Source of the DNA: an uncultured bacterium | Lineage (GTDB): Bacteria; Planctomycetota; UBA1135; GCA-002686595 | Direction: 5' to 3' | Assembly: GCA_913058555.1 (NCBI GenBank) | Contig: CAJXRJ010000029.1 | Coordinates: forward strand, 1-21,411 | DNA length: 21,411 nt | In this document: positions 7,587 to 15,669 of the stretch, one piece after another | Numbering within the stretch: position 1 is the first letter of the stretch | How the letters are laid out: every line of letters starts with the position of its first letter | The notes under the pieces: generated by a model | Seen by the model: only the letters and a program-made list of their open reading frames with translations | The model's database searches: none | What the model was told of the DNA's origin: nothing | Position numbers and translations under genes: made by a program

Positions 7587-9494
7587 TTACGGCGTCACGG
7601 CCCTCATGGGATCGTTTTGGTTGTGGCGCCATTGGACGACTTCCATTGGCTGCGCGATGAGCGGAAGCATGTCACCGAGCATCCCTAGGCCACCGCCGAT
7701 GAGGCGTGCGTCGTAGTTGAAGTCGAGCTTCGAAGTCCCGTAGACGATGTTCTCGTTACGCGCGATCATCGCGCCATTGATGCGCGCCGGCTGCCGACCG
7801 AACACGACCCAAGAGAACGCGTGGTTCGTGTAGAACGTTCCGTCGAGGTTGTTCGCATACATGGACGCGATGTCCGAGTAGCGGCTGATTCCGGAGGCGG
7901 GCATGTTTCCTTCCCAATGCGCTGTGACCAGCGGATCGGTGAAGTCGAAATCCGCCAAAGTCAGGGTCCCGTCTCGCTGTCCGTCACCGTCGATGTCCTC
8001 GCCGGTGCCGGGGATCGCATCGCCGATGGAGAATCCCGGGGGGATGACGCCGAGGGCATCGTCCGCCGCGGAGTAGACCTCGACGGAGAACACGTTGTCG
8101 CCCTCAAGGACGTCATCGTCAGCCGTGCCGTAGACACCGTCTTTTCCTGCACGAGTGTGCGGAATCAAGTCAGTGCCGGAATCTTCGTCCGACGAGTTCA
8201 TCGGTGAACTGAGCCAGCCTTTCACGTACCGCCTCCATGTCGAGTCGGTGAAGTCACCGACGACAACGTTCTCCCTAGCAAAGACGCCGAGGAAGTCCTT
8301 GTCCCAGCTCCGTTCGAGCCAAGATTCAGTTGCCTGGCGCGAGTTCTGTGCCGGGCGTGAGCTCGTCGGGCCGTTCAGGTACTCAATCGAGTCCGGAATG
8401 TAGGCGTTGCCACCGGAATAGAGCGTTCCTTGACCGGTGACGAAGCCACTGATCATGACATCGCCGCGAACGACCACTGGACCGTTGAGAACGATCGGAT
8501 CGGAGCGGGTGCCAACGAGGAATAGGTTCTGCGACTCCGCAGGATCGTCTCCGACGATCCCGTCCGAAACTACGACGCCACCGACTGTGATCGACGAGCC
8601 TTCTCGAGTAGCCAACGCTTCATAGCGAGTGAGATCCGTCAGGTTGGGCATCTCGATCTGATCTTCGAAGTCGTAGTTGTTCGGGGCAGCCCCCCCCGTT
8701 CCCTGGACTCGGTCAGCATTGGCCACGTCCCAACCGGAGTAGAGACCGCCTTCTGAGGTCAAGCTGCCCAGCGTCGCGTTAGAGCCATCCCACTCCACGG
8801 CATCGTAGATCGGTTGGCCCGTGATCTTCGGTCGGTAGCCGCCGACGTCCATCTGGCCATTGCTACGTGCGTTTCCGTTGATGGTGATCGTGTTGCCGTA
8901 GAGCCAACCCCAGTTGTTCACGAAGTACGAATAGTCGAAAACGCTGCTCGGTGCAACCGACATGCGCACGGTGACGGTCACTGAGTCCCAGGCGGCGAGA
9001 TGCTCACCGGGCCTCAGGTTCTCGGGCGCAGCCGGGACGTAACCAGTTGAAGTGATCTCGACAGTAACGTCCTGTGGATTGTCCTGGATCATCGTCATGG
9101 CGACGGTGTACTCACCGACGTTGACACCGTTGCTGAGCATTGGCTGCGCGCGGAGTGTGTCGACCCTCTCTCCGACATTCGCGTCACCGAAGAGTGAGCG
9201 CACGCCTTGGAGGGGGTCAAACACGCCCATGCGGTCCATGGCACCGGCCACGATGGCTTTGGTCTGCTCGACACCCGCTTGGGCGAGGCCAGCGGCACGG
9301 ACATCTTCAATGGACTTGCGAGAGGCCTTGATCTCTGTCGAGGCCAGCTGCTGCGATGCCACGACCAGTCCCGCAATGGAGACAAACACTACCAGGGTTG
9401 CAACAAGCGCTGCGCCTCGGCGTGACTCTGTTCCTGATGGAGCGTCGCGCCATCGCAGCGCTCGTCGCCCGTTTCTGTGTTCCTGTGGAACCAC
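7587..9494 (-). CDS. PilX-like type IV pilus assembly protein, large
   Basis: This 635-residue protein carries a class III-like leader: a basic stretch, then ESRRGAALVATLVVFVSIAG at about 24-43, with predicted cleavage after Gly27. Next come QQLASTEIKASRKSIEDVRA and QAGVEQTKAIV, as in the PilX N-terminal helix (Glu5 is absent, as in PilX). The remaining 500 or so residues are Asn/Gly-rich, with beta-helix-like repeats around about 280-360 (ITVGGVVVSDGIVG, VLNGPVVVRGDVMISG). A calcium-loop-like DIDGDGQRDG and KDGVYGTADDD are present. I start at GTG 9494, which has GGGAGG 5 nt upstream, rather than TTG 9512. It is probably a surface or pilus-tip subunit. No other pilus gene is adjacent. Function beyond the N-terminal class is inferred. 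Confidence 0.82.
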   Translation of the reverse strand: MVPQEHRNGRRALRWRDAPSGTESRRGAALVATLVVFVSIAGLVVASQQLASTEIKASRKSIEDVRAAGLAQAGVEQTKAIVAGAMDRMGVFDPLQGVRSLFGDANVGERVDTLRAQPMLSNGVNVGEYTVAMTMIQDNPQDVTVEITSTGYVPAAPENLRPGEHLAAWDSVTVTVRMSVAPSSVFDYSYFVNNWGWLYGNTITINGNARSNGQMDVGGYRPKITGQPIYDAVEWDGSNATLGSLTSEGGLYSGWDVANADRVQGTGGAAPNNYDFEDQIEMPNLTDLTRYEALATREGSSITVGGVVVSDGIVGDDPAESQNLFLVGTRSDPIVLNGPVVVRGDVMISGFVTGQGTLYSGGNAYIPDSIEYLNGPTSSRPAQNSRQATESWLERSWDKDFLGVFARENVVVGDFTDSTWRRYVKGWLSSPMNSSDEDSGTDLIPHTRAGKDGVYGTADDDVLEGDNVFSVEVYSAADDALGVIPPGFSIGDAIPGTGEDIDGDGQRDGTLTLADFDFTDPLVTAHWEGNMPASGISRYSDIASMYANNLDGTFYTNHAFSWVVFGRQPARINGAMIARNENIVYGTSKLDFNYDARLIGGGLGMLGDMLPLIAQPMEVVQWRHNQNDPMRAVTP

Positions 9495-10441
9495 ATTGCC
9501 CTCCCGTCTCAAATTTGCCCTTGGATTGTGGCGTGCTTGCGCACCCCCCCTCGTCTCCTCTACGCCCTACGGCGGAAAGGTCACGGCGTCCCTCGGGCCG
9601 TGTCTTCTCTGCCGGATCGACCGGTCGATGAGCGAATCTTGAACCGATCCGAGTTGGACCCGTCGCCGCGTCCAGGTACGGGGCAGAGGCCGCGCTGGCA
9701 GTGTCGTTTCGGAGAACACCATCGTAGTTCGGGCGCCCCGGCGCGACGCGAACCAGGGGAAGAGGTGTGAGGCGGGTGTGGCGGTGGCGAATGGTCGATG
9801 ACTCAATCACCTGAACGGTTGACCTCTCACTCATGTCCGATCTTCTGAAGGTATGGCCGTATCGAGAAGCGGCACTCCGGCCGGCGGGCGCGAAGAGAGA
9901 GAGTAGACTCCACGGCTAGTCGCCTCCGACGACAGGCTGAAGCGGTAAACTGTGGGCCTCGCAGATGACGCTGCTCCTTGGTCGGGCGGTTATCACTCCT
10001 GATGCGGCCCGACGCAAGCGAACGTCGCAGCTCGCTTATGCTTCAAGTTCCATCTCGCCCTGAACGCGCCTGGATGCCAATACTCAAAGGCACGTCGCCC
10101 TTCACACGGGGATGGAGGAGCCTTGACTGCGCCTCGAATTCACCCGTGGGCCTGACTCAACCCGCTTGGGGGGGATCCCAGGGGGTGCCGAAACCTCGTG
10201 CTCTTCATTTTCTGAAACGCCGCCGTTTGCTGGCTGATGGGCACGGGCCTCGCTGGCGGCGCGTGCTTTGCTTGGATGCGCGACGCGTGCTAGTGGCGGC
10301 TGCTTGGTTCAGTCGTTTTCGCGCAGGATTTGCTGGGGAGGCTGCGGAAGGGCCTCAGGACTGGTCTGTCAACACGTTCGGAGATGTTCGTCGCCCGCAG
10401 GACGGGCGCTCGCTCCGCGTCGTCGCGCCAGGGCTGCATTG
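9495..10441. other. gene-poor region of about 950 bp between divergent genes
   Basis: I see no protein that I can support. Several frames are open on both strands, but their translations are Arg/Ser/Pro-rich in the way expected of GC-rich non-coding DNA. One plus-strand frame (9978-10442) ends in TGATG, overlapping the patatin start, and its last 30 or so codons look better than the rest. It should carry the promoters for the PilX-like gene (left) and the patatin gene (right), but no clear promoter motif was recognised. Confidence 0.5.
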
Positions 10442-11575
10442 ATGAGCACTTCCATCAACGAGGGGTTGGCACTCTTCCTCGGGGGCGGGGGTGCGCGGGC
10501 TGCCTACCAGGCTGGCGTGCTGCGTGCCTTTGCTTCCGCGCGGCCGGAGTTCGAGCCTCAGCTGTTGACCGGGGTTTCCGCAGGGGCGATCAACATCGCT
10601 CACCTGGCAAACCGGCCCGGGAGTTTTGCCGAGGCGACGGAGACGCTCGAGGATCTTTGGCGCAGGATCGAGGTTGGACGGGTCTTCGAGGTTCGGACGC
10701 TGCCATTGCTTTATCACGCGATGTGCGTGCTCTCGAAGCTGGCCATCGGATGGGCCCCGAGCCTAGATCCGATCCGTGGCATGGTCGATACCGCGCCCCT
10801 TGCTGAGTTTTTGCACGAGTCGTATGGCTCGAGCGAGCTTCTCCGGGTGCAAGAGAATATCGACCGCGGCGCGGTGCGCGCCGTGGCGCTCCTGGGCCTC
10901 GAGTACGCCACTGGCCGAACGATCTCGTTCTGCAGTGGCTCGGAGTTCCACGAGTGGGAGCGCCCGCTGCGGCGCGCCTTTCGAACGAACCTGCGGCTTG
11001 AGCACGTCATGGCGTCGGCGGCTTTGCCCCTGTTCTTCCCCGCGGTGGACGTCGGCGGCACGTTTTACGGGGACGGCGGGGTCCGCCTGACGGCGCCGCT
11101 CGCGTCGGCAGTGCACCTGGGCGCTGAGCGCTTGCTCGCCATCTCGACGCGCTACCGGCCGACGGGCAAAGAGGCCGAGATCCCCCGTTTCCACGGGGCC
11201 CCGAGCCCGGCCCAGATCACCGGCAATCTCTTTGCCGCCATGTTCCTCGATGTAGTGGACCAGGATGCGCTGCAGCTGGAGCGCATCAATTCGCTCATCG
11301 CCAAAGTGCCCGAGGGCGAGCGCAACGGCCTGCGCAACGTTGGTTTGCTGGTGATTCGCCCCTCGCGCGATCTGGGGGCGCTCGCGAATGACTTCGAGCC
11401 GAAACTGCCGTGGATGTTTCGCTTTCTGCTTCGGCGTCTCGGGGGTACTAACGACCGTAGCCAGGTGCTCGCCTCGACGGTGTTGTTCCAGGATGACTAC
11501 CTTCGCCTCTTGCTGGAGATTGGTGAAGAGGACGGGCACGCGAACCTGGATGCGCTCGACAAGTTGATGGCTTGA
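10442..11575 (+). CDS. patatin-like phospholipase
   Basis: This 377-residue protein has the complete patatin catalytic signature. A glycine-rich oxyanion loop LGGGGARAAYQAGVLRA lies at 13-29. The nucleophile elbow GVSAG (44-48) places the catalytic Ser at 46. The dyad Asp211 sits in FYGDGGVR. These enzymes hydrolyse acyl esters of phospholipids or other lipids with a Ser-Asp dyad. No signal peptide or membrane anchor is seen, so it is probably cytosolic or peripheral. Start ATG 10442 directly precedes the oxyanion region, as is usual in the family, and AGGG lies about 10 nt upstream. A longer frame from 10268 adds about 58 residues without family similarity. The C-terminal 150 residues contain no second domain that I recognise. 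Confidence 0.93.
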   Translation: MSTSINEGLALFLGGGGARAAYQAGVLRAFASARPEFEPQLLTGVSAGAINIAHLANRPGSFAEATETLEDLWRRIEVGRVFEVRTLPLLYHAMCVLSKLAIGWAPSLDPIRGMVDTAPLAEFLHESYGSSELLRVQENIDRGAVRAVALLGLEYATGRTISFCSGSEFHEWERPLRRAFRTNLRLEHVMASAALPLFFPAVDVGGTFYGDGGVRLTAPLASAVHLGAERLLAISTRYRPTGKEAEIPRFHGAPSPAQITGNLFAAMFLDVVDQDALQLERINSLIAKVPEGERNGLRNVGLLVIRPSRDLGALANDFEPKLPWMFRFLLRRLGGTNDRSQVLASTVLFQDDYLRLLLEIGEEDGHANLDALDKLMA

Positions 11576-11653
11576 GAGAAGCGGAGAGCTGGATCGCCCA
11601 CTGGGGAAGCGTTTCGGATCCAGCGTCAGGGTGAATGTGAGGATGTCGCAATT

Positions 11654-11680
11654 GGCGCTGGTGCTTGGACCTCCAGCGCC
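11654..11680 (+). terminator. hairpin downstream of the patatin gene
   Basis: The perfect 8-bp stem GGCGCTGG / CCAGCGCC has an 11-nt loop. It starts 79 nt after the patatin stop. It lacks a T-run, like the other hairpins here, so termination is inferred. Part of it recurs in a nearly identical 16-mer at 11734-11749. Confidence 0.45.
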
Positions 11681-11767
11681 CCACTTCACCCCCTCGGGCG
11701 CGGGGAAGGGGAGATCGGAGCAGGCGGCACCAGTGGCGCTTGGACCGCCTACCATGCAGGCACTGTG

Positions 11768-12145
11768 ATGATGAACCACGACGCCGAAAGCGGGGACGAC
11801 CGTCGCCCGTCGAGTACGGATGAGCCCAGCACCACGCCCCAAGGCGAGGGCGGCCGGGAGCGACCGATGCTGAGGACGATGGTCGCGAGCTTCCTCGCCT
11901 GGGCCTTCATCTACCTGGTCTTGCAGGGCCAGAACGGGTTCTTTGCGATCACGGTGGATCGTGTGGATTCCGTCCTGGTGAAGTTGACCGTGTTGAACTT
12001 CCCACTGCACCTGGCACTCATGCTCGCCGTGTTTGGCTGTGCCGGGGCCAGGAGCCAGCGCTTCCAGAACCTTGGGCTCGCCTTAGGGGCAGTCAACACG
12101 CTCTTGATCTTGAGTCACGTCGTGATTTCAACGGTCACCGCCTGA
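11768..12145 (+). CDS. small three-helix membrane protein, unknown function
   Basis: This protein of about 125 residues is of unknown family. A hydrophilic, probably disordered N-terminus (about 1-34, rich in Asp, Ser, Pro and Gly) precedes three hydrophobic segments. These are about 37-55 (MVASFLAWAFIYLVLQG), 75-92 (FPLHLALMLAVFGCAG) and 97-120 (FQNLGLALGAVNTLLILSHV). Starts at GTG 11765, ATG 11768 and ATG 11771 are all possible; a weak AGG lies just upstream of them. Coding is supported by the clean amphipathic and hydrophobic pattern and the GC-rich third positions. It lies 192 bp after the patatin gene, but a hairpin intervenes, so common transcription is doubtful. No function can be assigned. 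Confidence 0.6.
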   Translation: MMNHDAESGDDRRPSSTDEPSTTPQGEGGRERPMLRTMVASFLAWAFIYLVLQGQNGFFAITVDRVDSVLVKLTVLNFPLHLALMLAVFGCAGARSQRFQNLGLALGAVNTLLILSHVVISTVTA

Positions 12146-12284
12146 GGGCGAGCAGCGCCGGGGGAGTGACGGCGGCATCGGGCGTCGAGGGCGCCGGGCC
12201 CCGCCGGGCAGACGGCTCCGCTGAGTCCACCGGACGGATCCGTCGCCGGAAGTCGCGAGGCCCCTTTGGCTAAGGCTGCAGGGA

Positions 12285-12560
12285 CAGTGGTCGTAGAGGA
12301 AGCTCAGGATCCCGTTCGTCAGGTTCAGGACACAGAACTCCGATCTGGTCGCGAACATGGCGTGCGTCCCGTCAGCGGCGAGGTCGAATCCCCAGAGTGT
12401 GCCTCCCGTTATCGGGAGCGCCTGTGCGCGGACTTGCGATTGGGGCCCGAACTAGAGCCCGGAGGCATGGCGCCTTCCTCGCATCGATCGATCACGCCGC
12501 CCGCATCCCCGCAGTGCTGCCACAGCTGGCTACCATCTCGGGTGATGCGAAGAGGTGACT
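12285..12560 (-). pseudogene. possible remnant of a beta-propeller protein
   Basis: On the minus strand, about 12285-12430 reads ALPITGGTLWGFDLAADGTH followed by AMFATRSEFCVLNLTNGIL. This resembles a WD40/PQQ/TolB-type propeller blade (W-x-FDL-x-x-DG ... VLNLTNG). In another minus frame, about 12430-12560 reads SPLRITRDGSQLWQHCGDAG, also blade-like. The two are separated by a frame change, and each is bounded by stops. I read this as a decayed gene fragment in a 532-bp space (12146-12677) that otherwise holds no gene. The space also has a 12-bp palindrome, GACGGATCCGTC, at 12233-12244. The similarity is by eye and could be coincidental. Confidence 0.3.
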
Positions 12561-12677
12561 ATCGCCTGCCTGTGCCCTACGCCATGACGGCCAAAGCACC
12601 CAGGGCGGTTAAGATCATGCGTCCACACGAAAGACGAGAGCTGTCCCGTTGATTGATCGTTCGAAGAGAGCAGGCCC

Positions 12678-13403
12678 ATGAGGCTGCTGGCCCCGTGTCG
12701 CCTTTTCTGGGTCCCGACAGCCTTCGTCGGAGCCCACACGGCGCTCGTACTGTTTCTGGCCGCCGAGCAACTCGCCAGCCCAGGGCGCAAGGGAGTGCTC
12801 ATTCCCGTCGACGTACTGGACCTCCCCTGTCATTGGGCTGCGTACTACCTGGGTCTAGGCGGTCCCTTCGACTCTGCGGGCTCCCACGAGGAGTGGGTGT
12901 GGAATGCGGCACGCTGGTACGCACTGCTTGGGGGCGTACAGTGGTGCGCCGCCGGGGCCGGTGTGGCGCTTTACCTGGAATGGGCCGCGCGCAAGCCGAG
13001 TTCAGGACGGGGCGAGGCGGGCGCGTCAGCCAGTGAATTTGGTGCAGCTCGATTCGGCTGGGCTGTGACGACTTTGGTCAGCCTGGTGGCGATCTGCTTT
13101 CTGTGGCTCTACTCCGTGCCTCGCGCGAAGGAGGCCCTGGGCCAAGAGCGGTCTCGGGACTTGGAGGATTCGCTTCAATGGCTCGCAGAATTGCGCGACG
13201 CCTATGCCGAAGAGCATGCTGGGACGTGGCCGTCCAGCTTGCCTGAGTTTTGCGGAGTGGACGGCTACTTACCTACGGACCCATGGGGCCGCGAGTTCCT
13301 GCTTGTGCCTCCGGAGGTCCCCGGGGCTCGGCCCACCATTGTGACGCTGGGTCGCGACGGCCTTCCAGGTGGGGATGGGCCAGACGCGGACACCCGGCGA
13401 TAA
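12678..13403 (+). CDS. multi-pass membrane protein with GspG-like C-terminal domain
   Basis: This 241-residue protein has hydrophobic segments at about 10-30, 80-100 and 127-147. The C-terminal 95 residues then follow the type II secretion major pseudopilin pattern (T2SG, PF08334). The helix ends RAKEALGQERSRDLEDSLQW, followed by LRDAYAEEHAGTWPSSLPEF, then GYLPTDPWGREFLLVPP (196-212), and finally VTLGRDGLPGGDGPDAD (222-238), the GspG calcium-loop end. A normal GspG has one N-terminal helix behind a prepilin cleavage site G|FTLIE; none is visible. The domain is therefore carried on a polytopic membrane protein, or the third helix acts as the pseudopilin stalk. Start ATG 12678 follows GAGAGCAGG. 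It has no secretion-gene neighbours. Membrane placement and the GspG fold are well supported; the role is unknown. Confidence 0.8.
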   Translation: MRLLAPCRLFWVPTAFVGAHTALVLFLAAEQLASPGRKGVLIPVDVLDLPCHWAAYYLGLGGPFDSAGSHEEWVWNAARWYALLGGVQWCAAGAGVALYLEWAARKPSSGRGEAGASASEFGAARFGWAVTTLVSLVAICFLWLYSVPRAKEALGQERSRDLEDSLQWLAELRDAYAEEHAGTWPSSLPEFCGVDGYLPTDPWGREFLLVPPEVPGARPTIVTLGRDGLPGGDGPDADTRR

Positions 13404-13571
13404 CCAGGGTTGAGAGTGCAGGGTGACGCTCGACCGTCAACGAGCCTCCCGTGGGTTGGACGGCGGCCGGCAGCAGCGGCGTGTCCTGTCAGCACAGGTT
13501 CCCGTCGTAGCCTCTTCGTTCGGTTTCAGGGCCGGTTACCATCCCCTGGTGCAGAGCCCAGGCCGACTCCG

Positions 13572-14411
13572 ATGAAATCGACCCAAAGCGTCCTCGTGAC
13601 CGGCGCCTCCTCTGGGTTTGGACTGGAGACGGCGCGCCTCGCCAAACGGCGGGGTTGGCGGGTCTTTGCGACGGCCCGGAAGCCGGCGGACCTTGCGCAG
13701 CTGGAGGCCGAGGGCCTGGAGGCGACGGCCTTGGAGCTGTGTTGTTCCGAGTCCATCGAAGCCGCCGTCGACCAGGTACTCAGCCGGGCGGGCGGTGAGC
13801 TCCAGGGCCTCGTCAACAATGCCGGCTACAGCCAGATCGGCGCCGTCGAGGACGTGGGGCGGGCCGAGATTCGCGAGCAGTTCGAGACCAACGTCTTTGG
13901 GACTCTGGAACTGACGAACCGTCTCTTCCCCTCGTTCCTGGAGCAGGGGAAAGGTGAGATCGTCTTTGTCTCCTCGGTTTGTGCGCGGGTGGCGGTGCCT
14001 TATCTGGGTGCCTACAGCGCCTCGAAGGCCGCCCTCGAATCGCTCGTGGACGCCATGCGGCGGGAGACCCGGGGTAGCGGGGTGGGCCTTCACCTCGTGG
14101 AGCCGGGTATCTTCAACACCGGATGTTTTGCCCGCACCACGGCCCACTTTGAGGGTTCCGCCGCGGCCAAGGCCTCGCGTCACCGGGAGCGCTGCGAAGG
14201 GGCCCTGCGGCGCTTCGAGGAGGAGCTTCGCCACATCCCGAAGGAGCGCAACGGGCTGGTCGCCGAGGCGATCGTCGGGTACCTCGAAGGAACGCGCCGC
14301 TCGGCGCGCCGGGTCGTCCCCCGGAAGGCGGCCATCTACGAGGTCGCACGGCGACTATTTCCCGATGGTCTCTTGGATCGCGCCCTTCTCAGGCGCCGCG
14401 GGGGCGACTAG
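13572..14411 (+). CDS. short-chain dehydrogenase/reductase (SDR)
   Basis: This 279-residue classical SDR has the NAD(P)-binding motif TGASSGFG (10-17), with Arg30 and Arg36 after beta strands consistent with NADPH preference. NNAG lies at 82-85. The catalytic residues are Ser135, Tyr148 and Lys152 (VSSVCARV, YSASK). It would oxidise or reduce a hydroxyl/keto group on a small or lipid substrate, which cannot be read from sequence. Start ATG 13572 sits 9 codons before the Rossmann motif; the longer frame from 13410 adds low-complexity sequence. The next gene, a radical SAM/SPASM enzyme, starts 2 bp after the stop, so the pair forms an operon and the SDR probably acts in the same pathway. Confidence 0.92.
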   Translation: MKSTQSVLVTGASSGFGLETARLAKRRGWRVFATARKPADLAQLEAEGLEATALELCCSESIEAAVDQVLSRAGGELQGLVNNAGYSQIGAVEDVGRAEIREQFETNVFGTLELTNRLFPSFLEQGKGEIVFVSSVCARVAVPYLGAYSASKAALESLVDAMRRETRGSGVGLHLVEPGIFNTGCFARTTAHFEGSAAAKASRHRERCEGALRRFEEELRHIPKERNGLVAEAIVGYLEGTRRSARRVVPRKAAIYEVARRLFPDGLLDRALLRRRGGD

Positions 14412-14413
14412 CG

Positions 14414-15598
14414 GTGGTCTTGCGAACCGTGCGAAGGCTCGCACACTATGGCCTCAACGAGCCCCGGAAGCTCCGGGGGCTCGCGCGCCTCTTTTGGACC
14501 ACCAAGGCCCGCTCCGCCCGCAAGCTCCAGGGCGCGGACTTGAAGGCCGCGGCGCCGCCGCTGGTGACCATCAACGTGAACTACGCCTGCAACTTGCGCT
14601 GTGTGCAGTGCTGGGAGTGGGGCGAGAACGGGGCCTTCAAGAACCTCCCGAAGGAGACGATCGCACGGCAGCTCTCCAACGACCAGTGGGACCGCTTCTT
14701 CGAGCAGCTCGCGGAGTGGAGGCCGTACCTCTACTTCTTCGGGGGCGAGCCCTTCCTGCGCCCCGACATGCCGGAGCTGATCGGGATGGCGAGTCGACGG
14801 GGGCTGCTCACTTCGGTGAACAGCAACATGACGCGCATCACGCCGGAGATGGCGGACCGGATCGTCGTCGCGGGGCTCGATTACATCGTGGCGAGTCTCG
14901 ACGGGCCGGAGGAGATCAACAACGCCATTCGGATCGGGGACGATAGCTACGCTAAGACCGTCGCGGGCATCCGTCACCTGATGGAGGCTCGGCGCCGTGC
15001 ACGGACGCCTTTCCCGTTGATCGAGGTCTGCTGCACGGTCACTCGCCACAACCAGGATCACCTGGTGGCGACGGCGGAGATCGCGCATGGGCTGGGCGTC
15101 GATCACTTCAAGCTCCAGCATCAGATCTATTCCACCAGCGACATGCAGCGGGAGACGGAGGAGCGCTTTCGCTCTTCGTTCGGCTTGAAACCCCACTTTG
15201 GCACGGGCTTCATGATCCATGTGGGCAACGTGGATCCGGACGTTCTCCGGGACCAAGAGCGCCAGATCATGTCCCGCCGGTGGTCCTTCGAATTCGGCCG
15301 GCGCCCAAGACTCTCCGTGAAGGGCTGGGATCCGAAGCTGCACTACTTCGCGCCGGACGTCTTCTTTGGCGAAGGTTACTGCCACAACCCATGGGCGCGG
15401 GCGGTGATCCAGCCGGACGGGCAGATGATCGTCTGTCAGGGCTTCCACGACTACGAGCTCGGGAACATCGACCAGAAGCCGTTCGGGGAGATCTGGAACG
15501 GGGAGGCGATGCGGCGCTTCCGTGGTTCGCTCCTCGAGGACGGCCTGTTTCCCTATTGCTCCCGTTGCTGCGAGCTCTACGAGCTGGACGAGTCCTAG
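14414..15598 (+). CDS. radical SAM/SPASM enzyme (paralogue A)
   Basis: This 394-residue protein has a 45-50-residue basic, helical N-terminal extension. The radical SAM cluster motif CNLRCVQC follows, with Cys59, Cys63 and Cys66 binding the 4Fe-4S cluster that cleaves S-adenosylmethionine. YFFGGEPFLRPDM follows as the GGEP motif that contacts SAM. A C-terminal SPASM domain has Cys323 in GYCHNPW, Cys341 in IVCQGF and the terminal pair Cys382/Cys385 (plus Cys386), suited to auxiliary Fe-S clusters. Start GTG 14414 is 2 bp after the SDR stop; the short spacer indicates coupling. SPASM enzymes modify peptides, sugars or other substrates. No peptide precursor gene is nearby, so a glycolipid or sugar substrate is my inference. 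It is a close architectural match to the minus-strand enzyme at 16988-18139. Confidence 0.93.
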   Translation: MVLRTVRRLAHYGLNEPRKLRGLARLFWTTKARSARKLQGADLKAAAPPLVTINVNYACNLRCVQCWEWGENGAFKNLPKETIARQLSNDQWDRFFEQLAEWRPYLYFFGGEPFLRPDMPELIGMASRRGLLTSVNSNMTRITPEMADRIVVAGLDYIVASLDGPEEINNAIRIGDDSYAKTVAGIRHLMEARRRARTPFPLIEVCCTVTRHNQDHLVATAEIAHGLGVDHFKLQHQIYSTSDMQRETEERFRSSFGLKPHFGTGFMIHVGNVDPDVLRDQERQIMSRRWSFEFGRRPRLSVKGWDPKLHYFAPDVFFGEGYCHNPWARAVIQPDGQMIVCQGFHDYELGNIDQKPFGEIWNGEAMRRFRGSLLEDGLFPYCSRCCELYELDES

Positions 15599-15650
15599 TG
15601 GAGGTTTGACTGCCGGGCCAACGACCCCTTTTCAACGTCGGAGAGAAATC

Positions 15651-15666
15651 GCCGTTCTGCCACGGC
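15651..15666 (-). terminator. weak hairpin between convergent operons
   Basis: On the minus strand, stem GCCGT / ACGGC with a 6-nt loop lies 4 nt after the ligase stop and is followed by the T-rich GATTTCTCT. It is short, but it is the only terminator candidate in the 71-bp space between the two convergent operons. Confidence 0.35.
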
Positions 15667-15669
15667 CCC

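Noticed and set aside
9307..9834. 175-codon minus frame upstream of the PilX-like gene
   Set aside because: It overlaps the PilX N-terminus in another frame and its sequence is low complexity; the PilX frame has a good leader and ribosome binding site.
10763..12010. 415-codon open frame on the minus strand
   Set aside because: It lies across the patatin gene, whose plus frame has all catalytic motifs; the minus product is Arg/His/Gln-rich and has no family features.
14408..15448. 346-codon minus-strand frame antisense to the plus radical SAM gene
   Set aside because: The plus frame carries CxxxCxxC, GGEP and the SPASM cysteines; the minus product is a GC-rich antisense artefact.
15599..15669. 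RiPP precursor peptide between the two radical SAM operons
   Set aside because: The space is only 71 bp and has no start, leader or ribosome binding site; no short Cys- or Gly-rich peptide was seen elsewhere in the locus.
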